Source: Micrococcus endophyticus (GTDB taxonomy: Bacteria; Actinomycetota; Actinomycetes; Actinomycetales; Micrococcaceae). From it: DNA of 64,000 nucleotides. The DNA lies in NCBI RefSeq assembly GCF_014205115.1, contig NZ_JACHMW010000001.1, positions 310,001 to 374,000 on the forward strand. The letters run 5' to 3'. Shown in pieces: positions 14,665 through 24,989 of the stretch (positions are counted from its first letter, which is position 1; each line of letters begins with the position of its first letter). Below the pieces are notes generated by a model that had not been told where the DNA came from, ran no database searches, and saw only the letters and a list, made by a program, of their open reading frames with translations. A program made the translations under genes and the position numbers.

Positions 14665-16185
14665 GTGCTGAAATTTATCCTCAAGCGTCTCGGCAGCTCC
14701 CTCCTGGTGCTGTGCGGCGCATCGATCCTCCTGTTCTTCCTCGTGGTCAACTCGGGCGACCCCCTCCAGGACCTGCGAGAGTCCTCGAGCCCCAACCGCG
14801 AGACCCTCATCGCCGCGCGCACCCAGTTCATGGGGCTGGACCAGCCGTGGTACAGCCGCTACTGGGACTGGCTGACCGGCGTCGCCGGCTGCGCCACCGG
14901 CAACTGCGACTTCGGGCTCAACCGCTCCGGTCAGCAGATCGGCGACCTCCTGAGCAACGCCGCGGCCTCCACGCTGCGCCTCGTCGTGCTCGCCACCGTC
15001 CTGGCCATCATCATCGGCATCGCGGTCGGCATCATCACCGCGATCCGCCAGTACTCCGGCCTGGACTACGTGGTCACGTTCCTGATCTTCCTCTTCTTCT
15101 CCCTGCCCGTGTTCTGGGCCGCCGTGCTCCTGAAGGAGTACCTGGGCATCCGGTTCAACGACTGGATCGGGATGCCGGAGCTCAACTGGACAGGGCTGAT
15201 CGTGCTGGCCCTGCTCGCGGGCCTCGCCCTCCAGGCCGTCATGGCCGGAGACGTCAAGCGCCGCGTGTTCACCTTCCTGGCCACCGTGGCGGTCGTCCTC
15301 GTCGGCGGCTGGCTGCTCTTCGCCCTCGACTTCTGGCGCAACCCGCAGATGGGCCCGATCGTCCAGGCCCTGATCGGCCTGGCCGCCGCCGTCGGCGCCA
15401 CCACCGTGATCGCCGGCCTGCGCAACCGCTCGGTGCTCAAGGCGACCCTCGTGACCGTCGCGATCGGCATCGTGGCCTACTACGCCACCTACGGCATCCT
15501 GCGCAGCACGCCCTCGGCGCTGCTGATCGCCGGCCTCGGCGTGATCCTGGTGCTCGTGGCCATCCTCGTGGGCCGCCTGCTCGGCGGCTTCTCCAAGAGC
15601 GCGGCCGTGTCCGCCTCGCTGGTGACCGCCCTGATCATGGGCGTGTCGATCGTGGCCGAGCACGTCATGAACTACTGGCCCGCCTTCCTGCGGGCCAAGC
15701 CGCGTCCGATCTCCACGATCGGCTCGGGCACGCCCAACATGGAGGGCCACTTCTGGGTGCTCTTCCTGGACCGCGGCGCGCAGCTGCTGCTGCCCACCAT
15801 CCTGCTGACCATCATCTCGGTGGCCACCTACTCGCGGTACACCCGCTCCTCCATGCTCGAGGTCTCGCGCCAGGACTACATCCGCACCGCGCGCGCCAAG
15901 GGCCTGTCGGAGCGCCAGGTGATCCTGAAGCACGCGTTCCGCAACTCGCTGATCCCCATCACCACGATCATGGCCTTCGACTTCGCCGGCCTGATCGGCG
16001 GCGCCGTGATCACGGAGCAGGTGTTCGGCTGGAAGGGCATGGGCGAGCTGTTCGCCACCGGCCTCAACCAGGTGGATCCCATGCCCGTCATGGCGTTCTT
16101 CCTCGTGACCGGCACCGCCGCCGTGCTGATGAACCTCGTGGCGGACGTGCTCTACGCCGTCCTCGACCCCCGGATTCGAGTGTGA
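14665..16185 (+). CDS. Peptide ABC transporter permease, DppB-like, with enlarged middle region
   Basis: A 506-residue inner-membrane permease. The N-terminus FILKRLGSSLLVLCGASIL is typical of DppB/OppB. The coupling region EVSRQDYIRTARAKGLSERQ and VILKHAFRNSLIPITT near residue 420 are the EAA-type loop that docks to the ATPase. Usual members have about 310-340 residues; here about 170 extra, mostly hydrophobic residues (about 175-345) add several predicted helices. GTG 14665 is chosen because VLKFILKRL is the conserved start and GGAAGG lies 12 nt upstream; the ATG at 14602 would add a non-conserved tail. The downstream permease overlaps its stop by 4 bp. Confidence 0.9.
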   Translation: MLKFILKRLGSSLLVLCGASILLFFLVVNSGDPLQDLRESSSPNRETLIAARTQFMGLDQPWYSRYWDWLTGVAGCATGNCDFGLNRSGQQIGDLLSNAAASTLRLVVLATVLAIIIGIAVGIITAIRQYSGLDYVVTFLIFLFFSLPVFWAAVLLKEYLGIRFNDWIGMPELNWTGLIVLALLAGLALQAVMAGDVKRRVFTFLATVAVVLVGGWLLFALDFWRNPQMGPIVQALIGLAAAVGATTVIAGLRNRSVLKATLVTVAIGIVAYYATYGILRSTPSALLIAGLGVILVLVAILVGRLLGGFSKSAAVSASLVTALIMGVSIVAEHVMNYWPAFLRAKPRPISTIGSGTPNMEGHFWVLFLDRGAQLLLPTILLTIISVATYSRYTRSSMLEVSRQDYIRTARAKGLSERQVILKHAFRNSLIPITTIMAFDFAGLIGGAVITEQVFGWKGMGELFATGLNQVDPMPVMAFFLVTGTAAVLMNLVADVLYAVLDPRIRV

Positions 16186-17395
16186 GCCAGATGACGACCA
16201 ACAACTCCTCGACGTCGGGCACCCAGCTCGACGAGCAGCAGATCTTCGACCTCGCGGAGGCCGAGGACGCCAAGCTCCGCGCCAAGGCCGGGAAGTCCTA
16301 TTCGCAGGGCGCCCTGGTCCGCAAGCGCTTCCTCCACCACAAGGCCGCGATGGCCTCCGTGATCGTCCTCGTGTTCATCACGGTGATGGCGTTCACGTCC
16401 ATCGGCTTCGCCGGCATCCCCGGCTGGTGGGACAAGTCCTACCTCGCCGCCGCCACCGTGGTGGACGGCGGCCGGCCCACCCTCTCGCTCGTGCCGCAGT
16501 TCCTCGGCGGCGAGGGCATCCGCTGGGGCGAGCACCCCTTCGGCCAGGACTCCACGGGCAAGGACTACTTCGCCCTGGTGATGCGCGGCACCCAGCAGTC
16601 CATGATCATCGCGGCCATCGTGGGCCTGCTCTCCACGGTGATCGGCGCAGTCATCGGCGCCGTGTCCGGCTACTTCGGCGGCTGGATCGACTCGGTGCTG
16701 ATGCGCCTGACCGACCTGATCATCGTCATCCCGCTGCTCGTGCTGGCGGCCGTGCTCGGCAAGATGGCCAGCGGCGCGAACATGGGCATCCTCCCGCTCG
16801 CCCTGGTGCTGGGCCTGGTGACCTGGACGTCGCTGGCCCGTCTCGTGCGCGGCGAGGTCCTCTCCCTGCGCGAGAAGGAGTTCGTGGCGGCCGCCGTCGC
16901 CATGGGCGCCAGGCCGGGCCGCGTGATCGGCAAGCACCTGCTGCCGAACACCATCGGCGTGATCGTGGTCAACGCGACGTTCGCGATCGCCGGCGCCGTG
17001 CTGCTGGAGACCTCGCTCTCCTTCCTCGGCTTCGGCGTGAAGGCCCCGGACTCGTCCCTGGGCCTGCTCATCAGCCTCTACCAGAACTCCTTCACCACCC
17101 GTCCGTGGCTGTTCTGGTGGCCGGGCATGATCATCCTGGCCATCGCCCTGTCCGTGAACTTCCTGGGCGACGGCCTGCGCGACGCCTTCGACCCGCGTCA
17201 GGGCGCGGCGGCGGGCCGCAAGCGCGGCCTGTTCGGCCGCCGTGCCGCCAAGACCGACGCCGGCGCCACCACCGCCGGCGGCCTGGGCACCGCGCCCACC
17301 GCCCGTGACGGTGAGGCGGACGACCTCATCGCCGACCCCGACGCCCCCGAGCACCGCCGCGGCGGAGCCGGCGGCCCGGCAGGAGGTGTGGGCCA

Positions 17396-17399
<4 letters not shown>
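16182..17399 (+). CDS. Peptide ABC transporter permease, DppC-like
   Basis: A 405-residue second permease subunit. The N-terminal RKRFLHHKAAMASVIVLV helix and PFGQDSTGKDYFALVMRGTQ segment are typical of DppC/OppC. The ATPase-docking loop is REKEFVAAAVAMGARPGRV with KHLLPNTIGVIVV. An unusual 65-residue C-terminal tail rich in Ala, Gly and Asp follows FLGDGLRDAFDP, the usual end. GTG 16182 overlaps the previous stop (GTGA); ATG 16191 is an equally possible start. The gene ends with a GTGA overlap into the ATPase gene, so the three are translationally coupled. Confidence 0.9.
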
Positions 17400-19303
<1,904 letters not shown>

Positions 19304-19315
19304 TCCCCTGAGGGC

Positions 19316-19340
19316 GCGCGGCGGGCCGGCCCCGCCGCGC
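19316..19340 (+). terminator. Terminator of the peptide ABC operon
   Basis: The 10-bp arms 19316-19325 and 19331-19340 pair perfectly around loop CCGGC, 13 nt after the ATPase stop. Confidence 0.6.
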
Positions 19341-19383
19341 ACCCGGGCCGACCGGCCCGCCATCCGACGGCGGTCCCTGCGCG

Positions 19384-19389
19384 TACAAT
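19384..19389 (+). promoter_or_regulatory. -10 box TACAAT of typA, inside an inverted repeat
   Basis: TACAAT is flanked by 8-bp inverted arms at 19366-19373 and 19400-19407. Transcription would start near 19396, giving a leader of about 57 nt. No clear -35 is visible. Confidence 0.4.
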
Positions 19390-19452
19390 CGCACGGGGGC
19401 CGCCGTCGTCGTGCGTCCCCGCCCCACGCCTCACGAACCGGACAGGACGCCC

Positions 19453-21363
19453 ATGACCTCGACCGACACCCGCCGCTCCGACCTGCGCAACGTGGCCATC
19501 GTGGCCCACGTGGACCACGGCAAGACCACCCTCGTGGATGCCATGCTCCGTCAGGGAGGCGCCTTCGCGGCCCACGGGGAGGTGGCCGAGCGCGTCATGG
19601 ACTCCGGGGACCTGGAGCGCGAGAAGGGCATCACGATCCTGGCCAAGAACACCACCGTGTTCTACTCCGGGCCCTCCGCCCCCGAGGGCCAGACCGTGAC
19701 CTTCAACGTGATCGACACCCCCGGCCACGCCGACTTCGGCGGCGAGGTGGAGCGCGGCCTGTCCATGGTGGACGGCGTCGTGCTGCTCGTGGACTCCTCC
19801 GAGGGCCCGCTGCCGCAGACCCGCTTCGTGCTGCGCAAGGCGCTGGCCGCCAAGCTGCCCGTGATCCTCGTGGTCAACAAGACGGACCGCCCGGACGCCC
19901 GCATCGACGGCGTCGTCTCCGACTCCATGGACCTGCTCCTGGGCCTGGCCTCTGACCTCGCCGACGAGGTGGAGGACCTGGACCTGGACTCCGTGCTGAA
20001 CCTGCCCGTGGTGTTCGCCTCCGGCAAGGCCGGCCGCGCCTCGCTGAACCAGCCCGAGGACGGCTCCCTGCCGGACTCCGAGGACCTCGAGCCGCTGTTC
20101 GCCACCATGATGGAGCACATCCCGGCCCCCGCCTACACGGAGGGCGAGGTCCTCCAGGCGCACGTCACCAACCTGGACGCCTCCCCGTTCCTGGGCCGCC
20201 TGGCCCTGCTGCGCATCTTCAACGGCACCCTGAAGAAGGGCCAGCAGGTCGCCTGGGCCCGCCAGGACGGCACGCTGAAGACCGTGAAGATCACCGAGCT
20301 GCTCGGCACCAAGGGCCTGAGCCGCGAGCCGATCGAGGAGGCCGGCCCGGGCGAGATCGTGGCCGTGGCCGGCATCGAGGACATCATGATCGGCGAGACC
20401 CTCACGGACGTCGAGAACCCCAAGCCGCTGCCGCTGATCACGGTGGACGACCCCGCCATCTCCATGACCGTGGGCATCAACACCTCCCCGCTGGCCGGCC
20501 GCGTCAAGGGCGCCAAGGTCACGGCCCGCCAGGTGAAGGACCGCCTGGACGCCGAGCTGATCGGCAACGTCTCCCTCAAGGTGCTCCCCACTGAGCGCCC
20601 GGACGCCTGGGAGGTCCAGGGCCGCGGCGAGCTCGCGCTGGCCATCCTCGTGGAGCAGATGCGCCGCGAGGGCTTCGAGTTGACCGTGGGCAAGCCGCAG
20701 GTGGTCACCAAGACCGTGGACGGCAAGGTCCACGAGCCCATGGAGCTGATGACCATCGACACGCCCGAGGAGTTCATGGGCGCCGTCACCCAGCTCATGG
20801 CCGCCCGCAAGGGCCGCATGCAGGAGATGTCCAACCACGGCACCGGCTGGATCCGCATGGAGTTCTCCGTGCCCGCCCGCGGCCTGATCGGCTTCCGCAC
20901 CCAGTTCCTCACGGACACGCGCGGCGCCGGCATCGCCTCCTCCATCGCCAACGGCTACGAGCCCTGGGCCGGCACCATCGAGTACCGCAACAACGGCTCG
21001 CTCGTGGCGGACCGCGCCGGCACGGCCACCCCGTTCGCCATGATCAACCTGCAGGAGCGCGGCTCCTTCTTCATCCAGCCCGGCTCCGAGGTGTACGAGG
21101 GCATGACCGTCGGCGAGAACTCCCGCGCGGACGACATGGACGTGAACATCACCAAGGAGAAGAAGCTCACCAACATGCGTGCGGCCTCCTCGGACTCGTT
21201 CGAGGGCCTGACGCCCCCGCGCCAGCTCACCCTCGAGGAGTCCCTCGAGTTCGCCCGCGAGGACGAGTGCGTGGAGATCACCCCGGAGGACATCCGCATC
21301 CGCAAGGTCGTCCTGGACGCCAACGAGCGCCTGAAGGCCGCGCGCGCCCGCGCCCGTGCCTGA
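19453..21363 (+). CDS. typA: Ribosome-associated GTPase TypA/BipA
   Basis: A translational GTPase of the EF-G/LepA class that binds 70S ribosomes and aids assembly and stress adaptation, especially in the cold. The 636 residues have the G1 motif AHVDHGKTT (about residues 18-26), G2 region REKGITILAKNT, G3 DTPGHADF, and G4 VNKTDRPDA. The C-terminal TypA signature region includes TGWIRMEFSVPARGLIGFRT and TNMRAASSDSFEGLTPPR. Length is typical. ATG 19453 fits the conserved start better than ATG 19411. The downstream small membrane protein gene overlaps its end by 8 bp. Confidence 0.96.
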   Translation: MTSTDTRRSDLRNVAIVAHVDHGKTTLVDAMLRQGGAFAAHGEVAERVMDSGDLEREKGITILAKNTTVFYSGPSAPEGQTVTFNVIDTPGHADFGGEVERGLSMVDGVVLLVDSSEGPLPQTRFVLRKALAAKLPVILVVNKTDRPDARIDGVVSDSMDLLLGLASDLADEVEDLDLDSVLNLPVVFASGKAGRASLNQPEDGSLPDSEDLEPLFATMMEHIPAPAYTEGEVLQAHVTNLDASPFLGRLALLRIFNGTLKKGQQVAWARQDGTLKTVKITELLGTKGLSREPIEEAGPGEIVAVAGIEDIMIGETLTDVENPKPLPLITVDDPAISMTVGINTSPLAGRVKGAKVTARQVKDRLDAELIGNVSLKVLPTERPDAWEVQGRGELALAILVEQMRREGFELTVGKPQVVTKTVDGKVHEPMELMTIDTPEEFMGAVTQLMAARKGRMQEMSNHGTGWIRMEFSVPARGLIGFRTQFLTDTRGAGIASSIANGYEPWAGTIEYRNNGSLVADRAGTATPFAMINLQERGSFFIQPGSEVYEGMTVGENSRADDMDVNITKEKKLTNMRAASSDSFEGLTPPRQLTLEESLEFAREDECVEITPEDIRIRKVVLDANERLKAARARARA

Positions 21364-21922
21364 CCGTCCCCGCCGCCGCGCCCGGCCCGCCGACCTGGTG
21401 GGCGGGGCGCTGCTCGGCGTCGTCGCCGGCGCGCTCGGCACCGCCGTCCACCTGACGCTCTCGCCGCTGCCCGGCGGCTGGACCCTGCCGTGGGGGGCCG
21501 TGCTGGCCCTCGTGCTCGTGGGCTCGACACAGCGCTGGTGGATGGTCCGACGCGCGGGCCGCGGCGGGCGCGCCCTGCCGGCGGGGGCCGCGGTGGTCGC
21601 CGGGGCGTTCACCGCGGTCCTGGCCCTGCACCGCCTGCCGGTCCACGACGCCCTGGGGGTGTCCTGGACGGCCGGCCTGTGGGCGGCGGCGCCGGGCGCC
21701 GTCGTCGCCTCCGTGGCCTGGAACGTCGGTCAGCCGGTGCTCGGCCTGGTCCTGTTGGCTGCGGGCCGGCGGCTGGACCGCCGACTCGCGGAGGCCGCCG
21801 ACGGCGCCACGCGCCCCCGCCGGGCTACTGTGACGGCCCGCGAAACGGGTCCGGGGGAGCGAGTACCCTGGACCGCAGCCCCGCAACCCCGTGCCCAGAG
21901 AGAGGTGGACGGTCAGCCATGA
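21356..21922 (+). CDS. Small four-helix membrane protein of unknown function
   Basis: A 188-residue protein of no family I recognise. Four hydrophobic segments are visible: about residues 13-35 (LVGGALLGVVAGALGTAVHL), 43-58 (LPWGAVLALVLVGST), 76-92 (AGAAVVAGAFTAVLALH) and 108-140 (LWAAAPGAVVASVAWNVGQP, LGLVLLAAGRR), followed by a charged cytoplasmic tail. It begins at GTG inside the last codons of typA (8-bp overlap) and ends overlapping the fdxA start, so it is translationally coupled on both sides. The strict coupling suggests it is a real gene. Confidence 0.65.
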   Translation: MPDRPRRRARPADLVGGALLGVVAGALGTAVHLTLSPLPGGWTLPWGAVLALVLVGSTQRWWMVRRAGRGGRALPAGAAVVAGAFTAVLALHRLPVHDALGVSWTAGLWAAAPGAVVASVAWNVGQPVLGLVLLAAGRRLDRRLAEAADGATRPRRATVTARETGPGERVPWTAAPQPRAQREVDGQP

Positions 21923-22245
21923 CCTACGTGATCGCGTTGCCGTGTGTGGACGTCAAGGACAAGGCGTGCATCGACGAGTGCCCCGTGGACTGCATCTACG
22001 AGGGGGAGCGCTCCCTGTACATCCACCCGGACGAGTGCGTGGACTGCGGCGCCTGCGAGCCCGTCTGCCCCGTGGAGGCCATCTACTACGAGGACGACAC
22101 CCCGGAGGAGTGGGCCGACTACTACAAGGCCAACGTCGAGTTCTTCGACGACCTGGGCTCCCCGGGCGGCGCCGCCAAGCTGGGCATGATCGCGAAGGAC
22201 CACCCGATCATCGCCGCCCTCCCCCCGCAGAACGCCGACGCCTGA
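21919..22245 (+). CDS. fdxA: 7Fe ferredoxin FdxA
   Basis: A 108-residue electron carrier with one [3Fe-4S] and one [4Fe-4S] cluster. By alignment with the Azotobacter FdI pattern, Cys9, Cys17 and Cys50 bind the 3Fe cluster, Cys21, Cys40, Cys43 and Cys46 bind the 4Fe cluster, and Cys25 is the extra free cysteine. The C-terminal extension EEWADYYKANVEFFDDLGSP is typical of actinobacterial FdxA. The ATG overlaps the stop of the preceding membrane-protein gene. dapC follows after 5 bp; this fdxA-dapC order is common in actinobacteria. Confidence 0.96.
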   Translation: MTYVIALPCVDVKDKACIDECPVDCIYEGERSLYIHPDECVDCGACEPVCPVEAIYYEDDTPEEWADYYKANVEFFDDLGSPGGAAKLGMIAKDHPIIAALPPQNADA

Positions 22246-22250
22246 TCCGC

Positions 22251-23402
22251 ATGCTGACGCTGCCGGACTACCCGTGGGACACGCTCACCCCCTACCGTGA
22301 GCGCGCCGCCGGCCACCCGGACGGCGTGGCGGACCTGTCCATCGGCACGCCCGTGGACCCGACGCCGGAGCTGATCCGCCGGGCCCTCACCGAGGCCGCC
22401 GACGCGCACGGCTACCCGACGACGCACGGCACCGCCGACCTGCGCCGCGCGGTCGTGGACTGGTACGCCCGCCGCCGCGGCGTGGCCGGGCTGGACCCGG
22501 AGGCCGTGGTGCCCACGGTGGGCTCCAAGGAGTTCATCGCGTGGCTGCCCACGCTCATGGGCCTGGGCGCCGGGGACGTCGTCGTGCACCCCGAGGCCGC
22601 CTACCCCACCTACGCGATGGGCGCGCTGATCGCCGGCGCCGAGGCCGTGGCCGCGGACGACCTCGCCTCGCTGGCCCCCGAGGTGCGCGAGCGGGTGCGC
22701 CTGGTGTGGACCAACTCCCCGGCGAACCCCACGGGCGCCGTGCTGGACGCCGCCGCGCTCAAGCGCGTCGTGGACGACGCCCGCGCCCTCGGCGCCGTGG
22801 TCTGCGGCGACGAGTGCTACGCCGAGCTCGGCTGGGACGAGTGGGACGGCGAGATCGTCCCCTGCATCCTGTCCGAGGAGGTCTCCGGCGGGGACCTGAC
22901 GGGCCTGCTCAGCGTCTACTCGCTGTCCAAGCAGTCCAACCTCGCCGGGTACCGCGCCGCCTTCGCCGCGGGCGACCCGGGGCTGGTGGCCACCCTGGTG
23001 AACACGCGCAAGCACGCCGGCATGATCGTGCCCGCCCCCGTGCAGCACGCCATGGCCGTGGCGCTGGCGGACGAGGACCACGTGGCGCAGCAGAAGGACC
23101 GCTACCGTCGCCGCCGCGACGCCCTGCGCGCCGCCCTCGAGGCCTCCGGCCACGCCGTGGACCACTCCGAGGCGGGCCTGTACCTGTGGACCCGCCGGGC
23201 GGACACCGACCCGGCCGCGGCCACGGAGCAGGACTCGTGGGACCTGCTGGGCGAGCTCGCCGACCTCGGCATCGTGGCCGGACCCGGCGTGTTCTACGGC
23301 GACGCCGGCCACGGCTACGTCCGCGTGGCCATCACCGCCTCGGACGAGGCCGTGGAGCAGGCCGCCCGCCGGCTCGCCGCGCGGGGTCCGCTGCGCCGCT
23401 GA
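22251..23402 (+). CDS. dapC: Succinyldiaminopimelate transaminase DapC
   Basis: A fold-type I PLP aminotransferase of 383 residues in the succinylase route to meso-diaminopimelate and lysine, acting between DapD and DapE. Features are the N-terminal LPDYPWDTLTPYRE, the cofactor-binding NSPANPTG (about residue 156), CGDECYAELGW, and the Schiff-base lysine in SLSKQSNLAGYR (about residue 224). This subgroup is the actinobacterial DapC, and the assignment is supported by dapD and dapE 2 kb downstream. ATG 22251 lies 5 bp after fdxA, so both are likely in the typA-fdxA transcript. Confidence 0.93.
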   Translation: MLTLPDYPWDTLTPYRERAAGHPDGVADLSIGTPVDPTPELIRRALTEAADAHGYPTTHGTADLRRAVVDWYARRRGVAGLDPEAVVPTVGSKEFIAWLPTLMGLGAGDVVVHPEAAYPTYAMGALIAGAEAVAADDLASLAPEVRERVRLVWTNSPANPTGAVLDAAALKRVVDDARALGAVVCGDECYAELGWDEWDGEIVPCILSEEVSGGDLTGLLSVYSLSKQSNLAGYRAAFAAGDPGLVATLVNTRKHAGMIVPAPVQHAMAVALADEDHVAQQKDRYRRRRDALRAALEASGHAVDHSEAGLYLWTRRADTDPAAATEQDSWDLLGELADLGIVAGPGVFYGDAGHGYVRVAITASDEAVEQAARRLAARGPLRR

Positions 23403-23584
23403 GCGCGGCCGGCACACCGCCCCCACGCGCCCGCGGCCGCCGCGGTCACGCGGCGACGTCGGAGCGGACGGGCGGGGCGGTCGGACCCGGTCCTTGGTAG
23501 TTTGGAGCAGAGTCGTCCCCGTGGGCGCGTGCCTGAGCGGCGCGCGGGCCCGGACCATCCAGTAGAGAACGAGGGAGCACACCC

Positions 23585-24871
23585 GTGACCCAGAACGAGT
23601 CCGTCCGGCTGACCGTCGGCGAGCAGAGCCTGGACCTCGGCGTCGAGCGCGCCACCGAAGGCAACAACGGCATCAACATCGCCCCGCTCCTGAAGGAGAC
23701 CGGCGACGTCACCTACGACCCGGGCTTCATGAACACGGCGAACGCCAAGTCCGCCGTCACGTTCATCGACGGCGACGAGGGGATCCTGCGCTACCGCGGC
23801 TACGCCATCGAGGACCTCGCCGCGAACTCCTCGTTCATGGAGGTCGCCTACCTGCTGATCTACGGCGAGCTGCCCGAGTCCAAGGAGACCCTGGAGGCCT
23901 GGGAGACCAACATCCTGCGCCACAACATGGTGCACGAGGACCTCAAGCTGTTCTTCAACGGCTTCCCGCGGGATGCGCACCCGATGCCGGTGCTGTCCTC
24001 CTCCGTGTCCGGGCTGTCCACGTTCTATCCGGACTCCCTGGACCCGCACGATCCGGAGCAGGTCCACATCTCCACCGTGCGTCTGCTGGGCAAGCTGCCG
24101 GTGCTGGCCTCCTACGCGTTCAAGAAGTCGCTGGGCCAGCCGTTCATGTACCCGCACAACTCGCTGAACTACGTGGAGAACTTCCTCCGCCTGTGCTTCG
24201 GCGTGCCGGCCGAGGAATATGACATCGACCCGGACGTGGTCAAGGCCCTCGACCTGCTGCTCATGCTGCACGCCGACCACGAGCAGAACGCCTCCACCTC
24301 CACCGTGCGCCTCGTGGGCTCCACCCAGGCCAACCTGTTCGCCTCGGTCTCCGCCGGCATCAACGCCCTCTACGGCCCCCTCCACGGCGGCGCCAACGAG
24401 GCCGTGCTGAACATGCTCCGCACGATCCAGTCCGACGGCATCAAGCCCGAGGACTTCATGGAGAAGGTGAAGAACAAGGAGGACGGCGTCCGCCTGATGG
24501 GCTTCGGTCACCGGGTGTACAAGAACTACGACCCGCGGGCCAAGATCATCAAGAAGACCGCCGAGGACATCCTGGGCAAGTTGGGCGGCAACGACGAGCT
24601 GCTCGAGATCGCCCAGCGCCTCGAGGAGAAGGCCCTCGCCGACGACTACTTCGTGGAGCGCAAGCTCTACCCGAACGTCGACTTCTACACCGGCGTGATC
24701 TACAAGGCCATGGGCTTCCCGGAGAAGATGTTCACCGTCCTCTTCGCCCTGGGGCGCCTGCCCGGCTGGATCGCCCAGTGGCGCGAGCTGATGGAGGACC
24801 CGGCCACCAAGATCGGCCGCCCGCGCCAGATCTACGTGGGCGAGCCCCTGCGCCAGTACCCGCAGCGCTGA
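23585..24871 (+). CDS. gltA: Citrate synthase GltA
   Basis: Condenses oxaloacetate and acetyl-CoA to citrate at the entry of the TCA cycle. The 428 residues match type II hexameric bacterial citrate synthase. The catalytic residues are His in ALYGPLHGGANEAVL, His in MGFGHRVYKNYDPRA and Asp in YPNVDFYTGVIYKAMG. The short N-terminal beta domain (SVRLTVGEQSLDLGVE) is also present. It starts at GTG with a GAGGGAG ribosome-binding site. A 180-bp gap upstream suggests its own promoter; TAGTTT near 23498 is a weak -10 candidate. It ends in a shared convergent terminator with dapD. Confidence 0.96.
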   Translation: MTQNESVRLTVGEQSLDLGVERATEGNNGINIAPLLKETGDVTYDPGFMNTANAKSAVTFIDGDEGILRYRGYAIEDLAANSSFMEVAYLLIYGELPESKETLEAWETNILRHNMVHEDLKLFFNGFPRDAHPMPVLSSSVSGLSTFYPDSLDPHDPEQVHISTVRLLGKLPVLASYAFKKSLGQPFMYPHNSLNYVENFLRLCFGVPAEEYDIDPDVVKALDLLLMLHADHEQNASTSTVRLVGSTQANLFASVSAGINALYGPLHGGANEAVLNMLRTIQSDGIKPEDFMEKVKNKEDGVRLMGFGHRVYKNYDPRAKIIKKTAEDILGKLGGNDELLEIAQRLEEKALADDYFVERKLYPNVDFYTGVIYKAMGFPEKMFTVLFALGRLPGWIAQWRELMEDPATKIGRPRQIYVGEPLRQYPQR

Positions 24872-24900
24872 CCGGCGCGGCCCGGCTCCGGCCGGGCCCG

Positions 24901-24958
24901 GCACGACGACGGCCCGTCACCCCGCCCGTGAGGCGGAGGCGACGGGCCGTCGTCGTGC
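24901..24958. terminator. Bidirectional terminator, 18-bp perfect stem
   Basis: The arms 24901-24918 and 24941-24958 pair perfectly; the 22-nt loop can fold further (CCGCC with GGCGG). It lies between convergent gltA and dapD and shares the ACGACGACGG arm core with the hairpin at 27204. Confidence 0.75.
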
Positions 24959-24989
24959 GGTGCGCGCTCGGTGTGCGCGCGGGGCGCGC

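Noticed and set aside
12496-15933. A 1145-codon open frame on the minus strand
   Set aside because: It runs antisense through the well-supported binding-protein and permease genes. In G+C-rich coding DNA antisense frames stay open by composition, and the peptide is low-complexity Gly/Val/His/Arg.
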